Source: Aminobacter carboxidus (GTDB taxonomy: Bacteria; Pseudomonadota; Alphaproteobacteria; Rhizobiales; Rhizobiaceae). From it: 64,000 bases of DNA. Numbering within the stretch: position 1 is the stretch's first letter; each line of letters begins with the position of its first letter. Positions 1 to 9,250 of the stretch are shown in pieces. The translations under genes were made by a program, and so were the position numbers. Location: assembly GCF_014863355.1 (NCBI RefSeq), contig NZ_JACZEP010000001.1, forward strand, positions 1,543,410-1,607,409, written 5' to 3'. A model generated the notes under the pieces. That model was given only the letters and a program-made list of their open reading frames with translations, was not told the DNA's origin and ran no database searches.

Positions 1-1
1 C

Positions 2-253
2 GCGGCATATGATTCCGCGCGGCGCCCCGACATTCTCGCCCGCACCAGCGCGGTCAACCTGCTCAACACGTCGCTGTTATCCGACATGCTGCCGGCACAA
101 CTGGCGCGCAGTGCTGGGCTCAACGTCCTCGGCGGCTTCTCACCGCTCCGCGCCTTCTTCATGCGTGAAGGCTTGCGCCCGGGCAGCGGCTTTTCGTCGA
201 TCGCATCTGGCCTGCGTTCGCCGCGCAGTCAGCGCGACGCCTCCACCGACTGA
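2..253 (+). CDS. UbiH/UbiF/COQ6-family FAD-dependent hydroxylase, C-terminal part (cut by window edge)
   Basis: Only the last 83 codons lie in the window. The frame is open from base 2 to the TGA at 251-253. The peptide carries the C-terminal signature of ubiquinone-biosynthesis flavin hydroxylases: a helix with NLLNTSLLSDMLPAQLAR, then a GLNVLGGFSPLRAFFMREGL-like stretch ending in GLRPGSGF. Family members use FAD and NADPH to hydroxylate the polyprenyl-phenol ring on the way to ubiquinone. The N-terminal Rossmann domain that would separate UbiH from UbiF-type enzymes lies outside the window, so the ring position is not assigned. The gene converges on the AEC transporter, with 32 bases between the stops. 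Confidence 0.8.
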   Translation, partial: AAYDSARRPDILARTSAVNLLNTSLLSDMLPAQLARSAGLNVLGGFSPLRAFFMREGLRPGSGFSSIASGLRSPRSQRDASTD

Positions 254-285
254 GCACCGGAGGCTGTTCGACAACTCGCAGTCTC

Positions 286-1248
286 TTACGGGAAAAGATC
301 CGGCGGCAATATGCCATGCTGGATCATGTACAGCAGTCCGGTGACCGTCAGCACCGAGATGCAGGTGGTGACAAGCACGCTCGCCGAGGCGCGCTCGACC
401 CAGACGCCATATTGCTGGGCGATGACGAAGACGTTGGTCGCCGTCGGCAGTGCAGCCATGAGCATCGCCGAAAACAGCCATACCGGCGAGAAATTGCCAA
501 CCCAGCTCAACACGACGTAGCACAGCAGCGGATGCACGATCAGCTTGAGCAGCGCGATCGGCACCATTTCGTGCGGCACCCGCTTCAATGGCCTGAGCGC
601 CAGCGTCACGCCCATGGCAAACAGGGCGCAAGGCGCTGCCGCGCGTGACAGATATTCGAGGAACCGCTCGACCGGCAGCGGCGGCTGAAACTCCGCATAG
701 GCCGCAAATACGCCAACCGCGGTTGCGATGATGAACGGGTGGAGGGCGATCTTCTTGACCACGTCGAGGGCTACGCTCACCGGCGAGCGTGGCTCGTCGC
801 CGGCCAGCGCCATCATCATTGGCGCGATGGTGAAATGCATGATGTTTTCGAAGCAGAAGATCAGCGCCACCGGCACCGCCGCCTCCTCGCCGAAGGCCAG
901 CAGCGCAAGGCCGGGGCCCATATAGCCGATATTGCCATAGGCGGAGGCCAGCCCCTTGATCGTCGATTCGGCGATCTCGCCACGCGCCCTGATGCAGGAC
1001 GCCGTGAACATCAGCATGAAGATGACGAAGGTCGAAAACACCGCTCCTGTTATATAACCCCATTCGGTCAGCCGCTCGAACGGCGTCTTGGCTAGCAGCT
1101 GAAAAAACAGCGCCGGCAGGGCGACATAGACGATGAAGGTCGTCATCCAGCCGAGCGCTTCCAGCGGCTGCCTGGTGATCCGGGCAACGACGAACCCCAT
1201 GAAGATCAGCCCGAAGAAGGGCAAGATCAGACCGATCACCTCAGACAT
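286..1248 (-). CDS. AEC (auxin efflux carrier) family transporter
   Basis: This is a 320-residue polytopic membrane protein. The ATG at 1248 (MSEVIGLILPFFGLIFMG) is preferred because the family starts directly with its first membrane helix; an upstream extension to 1326 reads as low-complexity non-membrane sequence. About ten hydrophobic helices are spread over the chain in two halves. There is a Gly/Asn-rich turn (SAYGNIGYMGPGLAL) in the first half and PTATNVFVIAQQYG in the second, both typical AEC features. AEC proteins are secondary transporters, often of malonate, malate or other small anions; the substrate cannot be read here. No partner gene is adjacent. Confidence 0.85.
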   Translation of the reverse strand: MSEVIGLILPFFGLIFMGFVVARITRQPLEALGWMTTFIVYVALPALFFQLLAKTPFERLTEWGYITGAVFSTFVIFMLMFTASCIRARGEIAESTIKGLASAYGNIGYMGPGLALLAFGEEAAVPVALIFCFENIMHFTIAPMMMALAGDEPRSPVSVALDVVKKIALHPFIIATAVGVFAAYAEFQPPLPVERFLEYLSRAAAPCALFAMGVTLALRPLKRVPHEMVPIALLKLIVHPLLCYVVLSWVGNFSPVWLFSAMLMAALPTATNVFVIAQQYGVWVERASASVLVTTCISVLTVTGLLYMIQHGILPPDLFP

Positions 1249-1515
1249 CGGCACTTTCCCGCTTGGCGTGCTGGAAAAGGCGCGTTCACCGCCTGGCGGC
1301 GACGGATGCGCGACGGAGCATAACAACCAGCCGGTATCGTGCCGCCGGACCAGCCGTCAAGCCGCTATGCCATTGAAATAGCTGCCTTGCTGCGCCAAAT
1401 AGGAAGTTGGAAGGCACAATTGGCGGGACCGGAGAGCCTCTTCGAACGCGATTGTGACCTAAGCGATTGAAAGCGCGTGTGATTTGGCAAATCGAGCGCG
1501 GCACAGGTGAGACCC

Positions 1516-1839
1516 ATGAAGACGGCAAAGTTCTCGATCGGACAGGTGGTGCGCCACCGTGTGTTCCCGTTCCGGGGCGTGATCTTCGATGTCGACCCGG
1601 AATTCGCCAATACCGAGGAGTGGTACGACGCGATCCCCGCTGCCGTGCGCCCGCGGCGGGACCAGCCTTTCTATCACCTGCTGGCGGAGAATTCGGAGAC
1701 CGAATATGTCGCCTATGTCTCCGAGCAGAACCTGCTTGAGGACAGTTCCGGCGAGCCGGTCCGGCATCCGCAGGTGGGCGAGTATTTCGACAAGACCGCG
1801 GATGGCCACTACGCCCCCAAGGCACGCAGCAGCCACTAG
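1516..1839 (+). CDS. hspQ: Heat shock protein HspQ
   Basis: This 107-residue HspQ/YccV-like protein starts MKTAKFSIGQVVRHRVF. HspQ is a small heat-shock protein that binds hemimethylated DNA in vitro and modulates Lon proteolysis in enterobacteria. The central WYDAIP, the DQPFYHLLAE segment and the YVSEQNL motif near residue 74 are family hallmarks. The ATG at 1516 is chosen because AGGTGA (1505-1510) sits five bases upstream; a GTG at 1507 would overlap that site. The gene is monocistronic and followed by a strong terminator shared with ialB. No RpoH-like promoter could be recognised with confidence. Confidence 0.9.
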   Translation: MKTAKFSIGQVVRHRVFPFRGVIFDVDPEFANTEEWYDAIPAAVRPRRDQPFYHLLAENSETEYVAYVSEQNLLEDSSGEPVRHPQVGEYFDKTADGHYAPKARSSH

Positions 1840-1861
1840 ACGCAACCACTTGATGCCAAAC

Positions 1862-1891
1862 AAAAAAGCGGGGCCAAAGCCCCGCTTTTTT
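1862..1891. terminator. Bidirectional Rho-independent terminator between hspQ and ialB
   Basis: A perfect 13-bp inverted repeat (1862-1874 with 1879-1891) has a CAAA loop, a GC-rich core (GCGGGGC) and an A6/T6 flank on either side. It can therefore act in both directions. It lies 22 bases after the hspQ stop and 22 bases past the ialB stop. Confidence 0.92.
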
Positions 1892-1913
1892 CATTTCAGA
1901 TCAGTCAGGTCGA

Positions 1914-2546
1914 TCAGTTGGCCGTCTTGGCCTTATCCTGCTCTTCCTTGAGCTTCTTGGCGAAGTCCTCGTTGTTCTTCGACACGAACTCCTGGAGCTT
2001 CTTCTGGCGGTCTTCCAGGTCCGACTGCTTCAGCGGCTCGCCATCAAAGGCGCCGGTGAAGCCCGACAGCGAAACCTTGATCGGGTTAGGCTGATTCTGG
2101 AAGTTGATCGAGGTCAGCGTCAGATCGGTGCCCTTCTTGAACGAACCGACGAGCGCGTCGGTCAGGGCAATCTCGGCAACGCAGCGATCCGGGAAACAGA
2201 TCACGTATTCCAGCTTCTGTGCCTTGGCGCCATCGACCTGCAGGCCGATTCCCGGAGGAATGAGGCGACCGCTCGGCACGGTGACCTGGAACACCTTGCG
2301 ATTGACCTTGCCCTTGAGCTCGATCATCGAAATGCCGGTGACCAGCTGGCCGTTGGAAGCGGTCAGGATGTTCTGCACGTTGCAGATGTCGACGTCAGCC
2401 TGCTTGGAACAGGCCTTGAACCAGCCCTGCGGCACCTGCTGCTGCTGTGCAGCCGCAGGCGTAAGGCCCGACGCCAGTAGAACAGCAACGCCAGCCGCCA
2501 TGGCCGACAGGCGGAGACCGTCGAATTTCTGGCTCGTCATCTTCAT
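1914..2546 (-). CDS. Invasion-associated locus B (IalB) family secreted protein
   Basis: This 210-residue exported protein has an N-terminal signal peptide: a basic start, a hydrophobic stretch over residues 13-33, and AAA ahead of a Gln-rich mature start. The core matches the IalB family, with WFKACSKQADVDICNVQN, then QVTVPSGRLIPPGIGLQVDG and a conserved Cys pair in YVICFPDRCVAEI. IalB was named for erythrocyte invasion in Bartonella, but the family is widespread in harmless rhizobia, so no virulence role is implied. The C-terminal 35 residues are highly charged and probably coiled-coil (DLEDRQKKLQEFVSKNNED). AGAGGA lies just upstream of the ATG at 2546; ATG 2540 is an alternative. Confidence 0.88.
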   Translation of the reverse strand: MKMTSQKFDGLRLSAMAAGVAVLLASGLTPAAAQQQQVPQGWFKACSKQADVDICNVQNILTASNGQLVTGISMIELKGKVNRKVFQVTVPSGRLIPPGIGLQVDGAKAQKLEYVICFPDRCVAEIALTDALVGSFKKGTDLTLTSINFQNQPNPIKVSLSGFTGAFDGEPLKQSDLEDRQKKLQEFVSKNNEDFAKKLKEEQDKAKTAN

Positions 2547-2774
2547 GAATTCCTCTCAAACAATCCCGGGACCGGCCCAAGCCGTGTGTCGACGCTACCT
2601 GTTGGGCAAATGAGGCAACAGCATGACTTCGCCGCGCGTGTTACACTGCTGCGGGCCGCGAATCCAGCCTGTTTCCATGCATTTGTTGTGCCTTGAGCCG
2701 ACAATGGACGGGTCACATGCGCCTGCGCTACGCTTCGAATCATCAAAGCTTCCCCGAATTCGTGGAGAATCGTC

Positions 2775-4595
2775 GTGAGACGCACTCTTTCGCTGCTGGT
2801 TGCCACCGCTGCCATCGCTTTTATCGCCCCGCGCGCAGCCCTGGCCGAGCCGGTTCACGGTCTTTCCATGCACGGCACGCCCGCCTTGCCGGCAGATTTC
2901 AAGAGCTTCCCCTACGCCAATCCTGACGCACCCAAGGGCGGCAAGATCACCTATTGCGTCATCGGCAGTTTCGACAATCTCAACCCGTTCATCATCAAGA
3001 GCCTGCGCACCACCGCGCGCGGCATGATCGACACAATCTACGGAAATCTCGTCTTCGAATCGCTGATGCAGCGCAGCGCCGACGAGCCCTTCAGCATCTA
3101 CGGCCTGACTGCCAAATCGGTCGACATCGACCCCGAGCGCAAATGGATCGAGTTCAATCTCGACCCCAATGCCATGTGGTCGGATGGCCAGCAGATCACG
3201 CCCGACGATGTTATATTCACCTATGAGGTCTTTACCGAAAAGGGCCGTCCGCCCTACTCCGACCGCATGGCCAAGATCGAAAAGATCGAAAAGACCGGCG
3301 ACAACAGCGTCCGCTTCACCTTCAACGACAAGGCCGACCGGGAATTCCCGCTGATCATCGCGCTGACGCCGATCGTGCCCAAGCACGCCTTTTCCAAGGA
3401 CACGTTCGATCAGACCACGTTGAAGCCGGTCATCGGCAGCGGCCCCTATACGGTGGCCGAAGTGAAGCCGGGCGAGCGCATCGTCTTCAAGCGCAATCCC
3501 GAATACTGGGCACGTGACATCCCCTCCAAGCGCGGCTTCGACAATTACGACCAGATCACCATCGAGTATTTCCTCAACACCGCCGCCCAGTTCGAGGCAT
3601 TCAAGAAGGGCATCTGCGACACCTTCACCGAGGCCGACCCGGTCAAGCGCGAACGCGGCTTCGATTTCCCCGCCTTCAAGAACGGCGACATCGTCGCCGA
3701 GACCTTCAAGAGCGGCCTGCCGCCCGTCGTCACTGGCTTCATGTTCAATACCCGTCTGCCGAAATTCGCCAATCCTGAGGTCCGCCAGGCGCTCGGCATG
3801 CTCTACGACTTCGAGTGGGCCAACCGGAACCTGTTCGCCGGCAAGTACGAGCGCACCGTCAGCTACTGGCAGGGTTCGGAACTGTCGGCCTATGGCGTGC
3901 CGGCCAATGACAAGGAAAAAGCGCTGCTGGCGCCCTTCCCTGATGCGGTCCGCCCCGACGTCATGGACGGCACGTATCGCCCGCCTGTCACCGACGGCTC
4001 GGGCCAGGACCGCAAGGTGATGAAACAGGCTTTTGAGCTGTTCAAGAGTGCCGGCTACACCTTGCAGGGCGGCAAGATGCTCGATGCCGAAGGCAAACCT
4101 TTCGCCTTCGAGATCCTGACGTCATCTGAGGCGGAACAGCGCCTTGCCGCGCTCTATCAGCGCACGCTGGAAAAGCTTGGCATCACAGTTACCATTCGCG
4201 CGCTCGAGGCCGACCAGATCCAGTCTCGCAAGCAGGCCTTCGAGTTCGACGCGTTGATCGGCGTGACCGGCTTCACCGGCACGCTGTCGCCGGGCATCGA
4301 GCAGATCGGACGCTGGGGCTCATCCGCCGCCCAGAAGCCGGGCTCGTTCAATCTCGCCGGCGTCGCAAGCCCCGCGGTCGACGCGATGATCGAGGCCATG
4401 CTCAACGCGCGCGAGAAGGAAGATTTCGTCGCCGCAGTGCGCGCGCTCGACCGTCTGCTGATCTCCGGCAGCTACATGGTGCCATTCCAGCATAACTCCG
4501 AGCAGTGGCTGGCATTTGCCAACAGACTAAAACATCCGGAAAAAACACCCATATTCGGCTATCAATTGCCGGTCTGGTGGAGTCAGGGCGGTTAA
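2775..4595 (+). CDS. ABC transporter extracellular solute-binding protein, peptide/microcin C (YejA-like) type
   Basis: This 606-residue family 5 solute-binding protein has a signal peptide ending near residue 24 (AALA|EP). The GTG start at 2775 is supported by GGAGAA five bases upstream. The mature N terminus reads HGLSMHGTPALPADF followed by PYANPDAPKGGKI, characteristic of YejA-like proteins that feed oligopeptides or microcin C-type compounds to a YejBEF importer. The ligand-binding core has WSDGQQITPDDV near residue 135 and GSGPYTV near residue 222. No permease or ATPase gene lies beside it, so it must rely on distant transporter parts. The frnE-like gene follows 29 bases downstream in the same direction. 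Confidence 0.88.
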   Translation: MRRTLSLLVATAAIAFIAPRAALAEPVHGLSMHGTPALPADFKSFPYANPDAPKGGKITYCVIGSFDNLNPFIIKSLRTTARGMIDTIYGNLVFESLMQRSADEPFSIYGLTAKSVDIDPERKWIEFNLDPNAMWSDGQQITPDDVIFTYEVFTEKGRPPYSDRMAKIEKIEKTGDNSVRFTFNDKADREFPLIIALTPIVPKHAFSKDTFDQTTLKPVIGSGPYTVAEVKPGERIVFKRNPEYWARDIPSKRGFDNYDQITIEYFLNTAAQFEAFKKGICDTFTEADPVKRERGFDFPAFKNGDIVAETFKSGLPPVVTGFMFNTRLPKFANPEVRQALGMLYDFEWANRNLFAGKYERTVSYWQGSELSAYGVPANDKEKALLAPFPDAVRPDVMDGTYRPPVTDGSGQDRKVMKQAFELFKSAGYTLQGGKMLDAEGKPFAFEILTSSEAEQRLAALYQRTLEKLGITVTIRALEADQIQSRKQAFEFDALIGVTGFTGTLSPGIEQIGRWGSSAAQKPGSFNLAGVASPAVDAMIEAMLNAREKEDFVAAVRALDRLLISGSYMVPFQHNSEQWLAFANRLKHPEKTPIFGYQLPVWWSQGG

Positions 4596-4624
4596 ATCGA
4601 ACTGCCTGAGCTAAGGACTTTTCC

Positions 4625-5302
4625 ATGACTGATCAGAACCACATCACCATCGACGTCGTCTCGGATGTCGTCTGCCCATGGTGCTTTCTTGGCATGAATC
4701 GCCTTGAAAGTGCGCTCGCCGGCCTGCCCGACATCAAGGCCGAGGTACATTGGCGGCCGTTCCAGCTTGATCCGACCATCCCGCCGGAGGGCAAGGAGCG
4801 CAGGGCCTACATGCTGGCGAAGTTCAGCGATGAGAACCGGCTGAAGCAAGTCCATGCCAATCTGGTCTCGCTTGGCGCTATCGAGGGCATCGCCTTCGAT
4901 TTCGACGCCATCACGGTTGCGCCCAACACACTCGACGCTCACCGCCTCATCCGCTGGGCGGCGGCATCGGGATATGGCGTCCAGGACAAGCTCGCGCGTT
5001 CGCTGTTCAGCCTCTATTTCGAGCAGGGCAAGAACATCGGCGATCATGCCGTTCTGATCGAAGCCGCACGCGCGGCCGGCATGGATGCGGCAGTAGTCGA
5101 GTCGCTGCTCGCTACCGACGCCGATCGCGACGACGTCACCAATGAGATCGTCACCGCGTCGCGCATGGGCATCACGAGCGTCCCGTGTTTCCTGCTCGAC
5201 GGCAAATATGCGGTCATGGGCGCCCAGGATGCGGCAACACTTGCCGACGCCATCCGTCAGGTCGCAGCCGAAAAGGCAGCGGGCGAGCCAACGCTCAACT
5301 GA
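4625..5302 (+). CDS. DsbA-family oxidoreductase, FrnE-like
   Basis: This 225-residue thioredoxin-fold protein has a CPWC motif at residues 17-20 after the first beta strand (DVVSDVVCPWCFLGMN). A helical insertion follows, and then a cis-proline loop near residue 187 (GITSVPCFLLDGKYAV). This matches the FrnE/DSBA-oxidoreductase family of cytoplasmic disulfide-handling proteins. There is no signal peptide, so it is probably cytoplasmic. Some relatives act as 2-hydroxychromene-2-carboxylate isomerases, but those lack the CxxC pair, so a redox role is favoured. AAGGA (4613-4617) is the likely ribosome binding site. It ends at a terminator. Confidence 0.85.
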   Translation: MTDQNHITIDVVSDVVCPWCFLGMNRLESALAGLPDIKAEVHWRPFQLDPTIPPEGKERRAYMLAKFSDENRLKQVHANLVSLGAIEGIAFDFDAITVAPNTLDAHRLIRWAAASGYGVQDKLARSLFSLYFEQGKNIGDHAVLIEAARAAGMDAAVVESLLATDADRDDVTNEIVTASRMGITSVPCFLLDGKYAVMGAQDAATLADAIRQVAAEKAAGEPTLN

Positions 5303-5322
5303 CCTTCTGTTACCAAGGAGAC

Positions 5323-5357
5323 AAATCCCTCATCGCCCTGTGACGGTGAGGGATTTT
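5323..5357 (+). terminator. Rho-independent terminator after the FrnE-like gene
   Basis: A 10-bp inverted repeat AAATCCCTCA (5323-5332) pairs with TGAGGGATTT (5347-5356) and runs into T residues. It lies 21 bases after the gene stop and abuts the 3' end of the convergent mfd, so it may serve both transcripts. Confidence 0.75.
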
Positions 5358-5361
5358 CGTA

Positions 5362-8300
5362 TCAGGCGGCCTGTTCGGCGAGCTTGGCCAGCTGTGTCAT
5401 GATGACGGCCGAGCCAGCCAGGCGCTTTTCCGGATTTGGCCAGTCGCGCGCGAACACCACCGAGTGGTCCGGCCTGATCTTGGCCAGCGAACCCTGCTCG
5501 GCAATGTAGCGCACCAGGCCTGCCGGATTGGCAAATTCGCGCTTGCGGAACTGAACCACAACGCCCTTCGGCCCGGCATCCAGCTTCTCGACATTGGCCT
5601 TGCGGCACAGCGCCTTGATGAAGACGATCTTGAGCAGGTGCTTGACCTCTTCCGGCAGCGGCCCGAAGCGGTCGATGAGCTCGGCACCGAAGCCGTCGAT
5701 CTCCTCGGTGTTCTCCAGGTCGCCGAGGCGGCGGTAGAGCGCCAGCCTGAGCTGCAAATCGGGCACATAGCTTTCCGGGATCATCACCGCCGTGCCGACC
5801 GCGATCAGCGGCGACCAGCCGGTGTCGACAGCTTCGCCGCTGCCGCGCAACTCGGCAACCGCCTCTTCGAGCATCTGCTGGTAGAGCTCGAAGCCGACTT
5901 CCTTGATGTGGCCCGACTGCTCCTCGCCCAGAAGGTTGCCAGCACCACGGATGTCGAGGTCGTGGCTGGCGAGTTGGAAGCCGGCGCCCAGCGTGTCGAG
6001 CGACTGCAGCACCTTGAGCCGCCGCTCGGCGGTCGTTGTCAGCGTCCGGTTGGCCGGCAGCGTGAACAGCGCATATGCGCGCACCTTGGAACGGCCGACA
6101 CGGCCGCGCAGCTGATAGAGCTGGGCCAGGCCGAACATGTCGGCGCGATGCACGATCAGCGTGTTGGCGGTCGGAATGTCGAGGCCCGATTCGACGATCG
6201 TCGTCGACAGCAGCACGTCGTACTGGCCATCGTAGAAGGCGTTCATGATGTCGTCGAGCTCGCCCGGCGGCATCTGGCCGTGCGCCACCGCCACCTTCAG
6301 CTCCGGTACAGATTCCTGCAGGAACTGCTGGATCTCGGCGAGATCGGCGATGCGCGGCACCACATAGAAGCTGTGGCCGCCGCGATAACGTTCGCGTAGC
6401 AACGTCTCGCGGATGACCAGCGGATCGAAGGGCGAGATGAAGCTGCGCACCGCCATGCGGTCGACAGGCGGCGTGGCGATCAGCGACAGCTCGCGGACCC
6501 CGGTCAGCGCCAGTTGCAGCGTGCGCGGGATCGGTGTCGCCGACAGCGTCAGCACGTGCACGTCGCTTTTCAGTTCCTTGAGCCGTTCCTTGTGCTTGAC
6601 GCCGAAATGCTGCTCCTCATCGATGATCAGCAGGCCGAGGTTCTTGAACTGAATCGACGACCCCAGTAGCGCATGCGTGCCAACGACGATGTCGACAGTA
6701 CCGTCGGCAATGCCTTGCTTGGTCTCGGCCAGTTCCTTGGTGCCGACCAGCCTGGAGGCCTGCCGCACCTTCACCGGCAGGCCGGCGAAGCGCTGGGTGA
6801 ACGTCTTGAAGTGCTGTCGCGACAACAACGTCGTCGGCACCACCACGGCGACCTGGAAACCTTCCATGGCCGCGATGAAGGCCGCGCGCAGCGCCACCTC
6901 CGTCTTGCCAAAACCGACGTCGCCGCAGATCAGGCGGTCCATCGGCTTGCCAGCGCCAAGATCCTCCATGACGGAATCGATGGCGCTCTGCTGGTCGTCG
7001 GTCTCCTCATAGGGGAAGCGCGCGGCGAACTCGCCATAGACACCGTCAGGCGGGTTCATTGCGGGGGCTTCACGCATATGCCGCTCAGCGGCCAGCTTGA
7101 TCAGTTGCCCCGCCATTTCGAGCAGGCGCCGCTTGAGCTTGGCCTTGCGCGACTGCCAGGCGCCACCGCCGAGCTTGTCGAGCTGGGCTTCGGCTGTGTC
7201 AGAGCCATAGCGCGACAGAAGCTCGATGTTTTCGACCGGCAGGAACAGCCGGCCGTCTGAGGCGTAGTGGATTTCAAGGCAATCATGCGGCGCGCCCGCC
7301 GCCTCGATGGTCTTGAGGCCGACAAAACGGCCGATGCCATGGTCGGCATGGACAACGATATCGCCGGACGAAAGTGCCGAGGCCTCGGCGATGAAGTCGG
7401 CTGCGCGCTTGCGCTTCTTGGAGCGCCGGATAAGCCGGTCGCCCAAAATGTCCTGTTCGGCAACGAAAACCAGTTCACCTGATTCAAAGCCGGCCTCGAT
7501 CGGCAGGACGGCGAGGCCCGCTTCGCCCGGCTTCAAGGCTTCAACCTCGGCCAGGTTCGACACGCGCTTGAGATTGCCGAGATGGTGCTCGTCGAGGATC
7601 TGCGTTAGCCGGTCGAGCGAACCTTCTGTCCAGCCAGCAACGACAACGCGGCGCTTGGCGGCGCGCTGGTCGGCTATGTGGCGGGCCACCACGTCGAAGA
7701 CGTTGGCGTTAGGGTCGGCGCGCTCTTCGGCAAAGCTGCGGCCGGCATGCGAGCCGGCATGCAGCACCTTGCGTCCGCTCGAAAACGGCGTGTCGAACGG
7801 GGTGAGTTCCGCGTTGACCTGGTCGGCGAGCGCCGTGAACACCTCCTCGGGCGACAGATACATCTGTTCCGGCGCCACCGGCTTATAGGGCACCGCATCC
7901 TTGAGGCCCTTGCCCTCGCCTTGTTTGCGGCGCGAATCGTAGTGATCGAGGATCAGCGTATGGCGTTCGCCCAGCGCTTCGCGCGCCAGATGGTCGAACA
8001 CCACGGGCGCGTCGGGCAGATAGTCGAAGATCGTCTCAAGGTGTGAATAGTAGAACGGCAGCCAGTGCTCCATGCCGGCAAATCGCCGGCCCTCGCTGAC
8101 CGCCGCATAGAGCGCATCGTCGCGCGAGGGCGCGCCAAAAGCTTCGATGTAGCTGCGGCGGAACTTGCTGATCGTCTCCGGCGTCAGCGCCACTTCGCTC
8201 ATCGCCTGGAGCGTCACCGAATTGCGGCTGCCCGTCGTGCGCTGGCTGGCGACGTCGAAGGCGCGGATCGTCTCCAGCGTATCGCCAAAGAAGTCGAGAC

Positions 8301-8862
8301 GCAGCGCATCGGTAGCGCCCGGCGCATAGAGGTCGAGGATGCCGCCGCGCACGGCGAATTCGCCAACGCCGCGCACCGTCGGCACGCGCTCGAAGCCGGC
8401 GCGTTCGAGCCGCGCCACAAGCTGATTCATCTCGACCTGGTTGCCCGGCTTGGCCCGGAATTCCTGTGCTTCGATGGCGGCTGATGGAGGCACGCGCTGC
8501 AGCAGCGCATTGGCAGTCGTCAAAACGATCGCCCGATGCGGCTCTTTGCGCAGCGCGATCATCGCCGCCAGCGCGTCGAGCCGGCGTGCCGCCGCATCAG
8601 AACCCGGCGATACCCGGTCGTAAGGCAGGCAGTCCCATGCCGGTAGTTCGAGTACCGGCAAATCGGGCGCGACGAAGGCCAGCGCCTCGACGATCTGCGG
8701 CAGGCGCTGGCCGTCGCGCGCGACAAACAGCAGCGGCCGGTCAGGCGCCGTCTCGGCGGCCGCGATGGCGAGCGCAAAGGCTTCGTAGCCGTCGGCGACG
8801 CCATCGACGATGAACTGTCCGGCGCGACCCTTGGGCAGGCCGATTGCTTTGGTCAGGCTCAT
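5362..8862 (-). CDS. mfd: Transcription-repair coupling factor Mfd
   Basis: This is a 1166-residue SF2 translocase that removes RNA polymerase stalled at lesions and recruits UvrA. The N-terminal third is the UvrB-homology module (LELPAWDCLPYDRVSP near residue 75). The RNA-polymerase-interacting region contains VHADHGIGRFVGL near residue 510. The helicase core has the Walker A GDVGFGKTEVALRAAF near residue 645 and the DEEQHFGVKHKE Walker B near residue 750. The TRG-type motif and C-terminal regulatory domain follow. Length and domain order are normal. It starts 8 bases downstream of sdhE, an arrangement common in rhizobia. Together with recG, uvrA, ssb and dinB it makes this segment rich in DNA repair. 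Confidence 0.98.
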   Translation of the reverse strand: MSLTKAIGLPKGRAGQFIVDGVADGYEAFALAIAAAETAPDRPLLFVARDGQRLPQIVEALAFVAPDLPVLELPAWDCLPYDRVSPGSDAAARRLDALAAMIALRKEPHRAIVLTTANALLQRVPPSAAIEAQEFRAKPGNQVEMNQLVARLERAGFERVPTVRGVGEFAVRGGILDLYAPGATDALRLDFFGDTLETIRAFDVASQRTTGSRNSVTLQAMSEVALTPETISKFRRSYIEAFGAPSRDDALYAAVSEGRRFAGMEHWLPFYYSHLETIFDYLPDAPVVFDHLAREALGERHTLILDHYDSRRKQGEGKGLKDAVPYKPVAPEQMYLSPEEVFTALADQVNAELTPFDTPFSSGRKVLHAGSHAGRSFAEERADPNANVFDVVARHIADQRAAKRRVVVAGWTEGSLDRLTQILDEHHLGNLKRVSNLAEVEALKPGEAGLAVLPIEAGFESGELVFVAEQDILGDRLIRRSKKRKRAADFIAEASALSSGDIVVHADHGIGRFVGLKTIEAAGAPHDCLEIHYASDGRLFLPVENIELLSRYGSDTAEAQLDKLGGGAWQSRKAKLKRRLLEMAGQLIKLAAERHMREAPAMNPPDGVYGEFAARFPYEETDDQQSAIDSVMEDLGAGKPMDRLICGDVGFGKTEVALRAAFIAAMEGFQVAVVVPTTLLSRQHFKTFTQRFAGLPVKVRQASRLVGTKELAETKQGIADGTVDIVVGTHALLGSSIQFKNLGLLIIDEEQHFGVKHKERLKELKSDVHVLTLSATPIPRTLQLALTGVRELSLIATPPVDRMAVRSFISPFDPLVIRETLLRERYRGGHSFYVVPRIADLAEIQQFLQESVPELKVAVAHGQMPPGELDDIMNAFYDGQYDVLLSTTIVESGLDIPTANTLIVHRADMFGLAQLYQLRGRVGRSKVRAYALFTLPANRTLTTTAERRLKVLQSLDTLGAGFQLASHDLDIRGAGNLLGEEQSGHIKEVGFELYQQMLEEAVAELRGSGEAVDTGWSPLIAVGTAVMIPESYVPDLQLRLALYRRLGDLENTEEIDGFGAELIDRFGPLPEEVKHLLKIVFIKALCRKANVEKLDAGPKGVVVQFRKREFANPAGLVRYIAEQGSLAKIRPDHSVVFARDWPNPEKRLAGSAVIMTQLAKLAEQAA

Positions 8863-8870
8863 GATTTCAC

Positions 8871-9158
8871 TCAGGCTGTGAATGCGCCGCGCGACGCCAC
8901 GATCTGGCGGTAGACGTCATGGTCGACTTCAGCCGGCACCGGATTCTCGCCGATGATCCACGACAGAAGCTCCTTGTCGGTGATGTCGAGCAACACCTCG
9001 TAGTGGTCGAGTTGTTCGTCGCTCAGCTTGTCGATGTTGGCGTCGGCAAAGCTGCCGAGGATCAGGTCCATCTCGCGCATGCCGCGATGCCAGGAGCGGA
9101 ACAGCAGCTTGCGCCTGCGCGTATCAAGCCCTTCGCTCGAGCGTGTCGATCCCGTCAT
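8871..9158 (-). CDS. sdhE: FAD assembly factor SdhE (succinate dehydrogenase flavinylation)
   Basis: This 95-residue all-helical protein belongs to the SdhE/Sdh5/YgfY (former DUF339) family. The RG..E motif that contacts the flavoprotein subunit is seen in FRSWHRGMREMDLILG (residues 21-36). The terminal part (LLSWIIGENPVPAEVD) matches the conserved helix 5 region. SdhE promotes covalent attachment of FAD to SdhA; the sdh operon itself is not in the window. It is co-directional with mfd, 8 bases upstream of it, and divergent from recG with 92 bases between. Confidence 0.92.
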   Translation of the reverse strand: MTGSTRSSEGLDTRRRKLLFRSWHRGMREMDLILGSFADANIDKLSDEQLDHYEVLLDITDKELLSWIIGENPVPAEVDHDVYRQIVASRGAFTA

Positions 9159-9250
9159 GTCAGCAATCCTCTGATGTCGAGGCGCATATAGCGTGGATAG
9201 CCGTCCCTGTCAGCCTTTGCCCGGGCTGCTCCAGCGCATAAGCTGACATC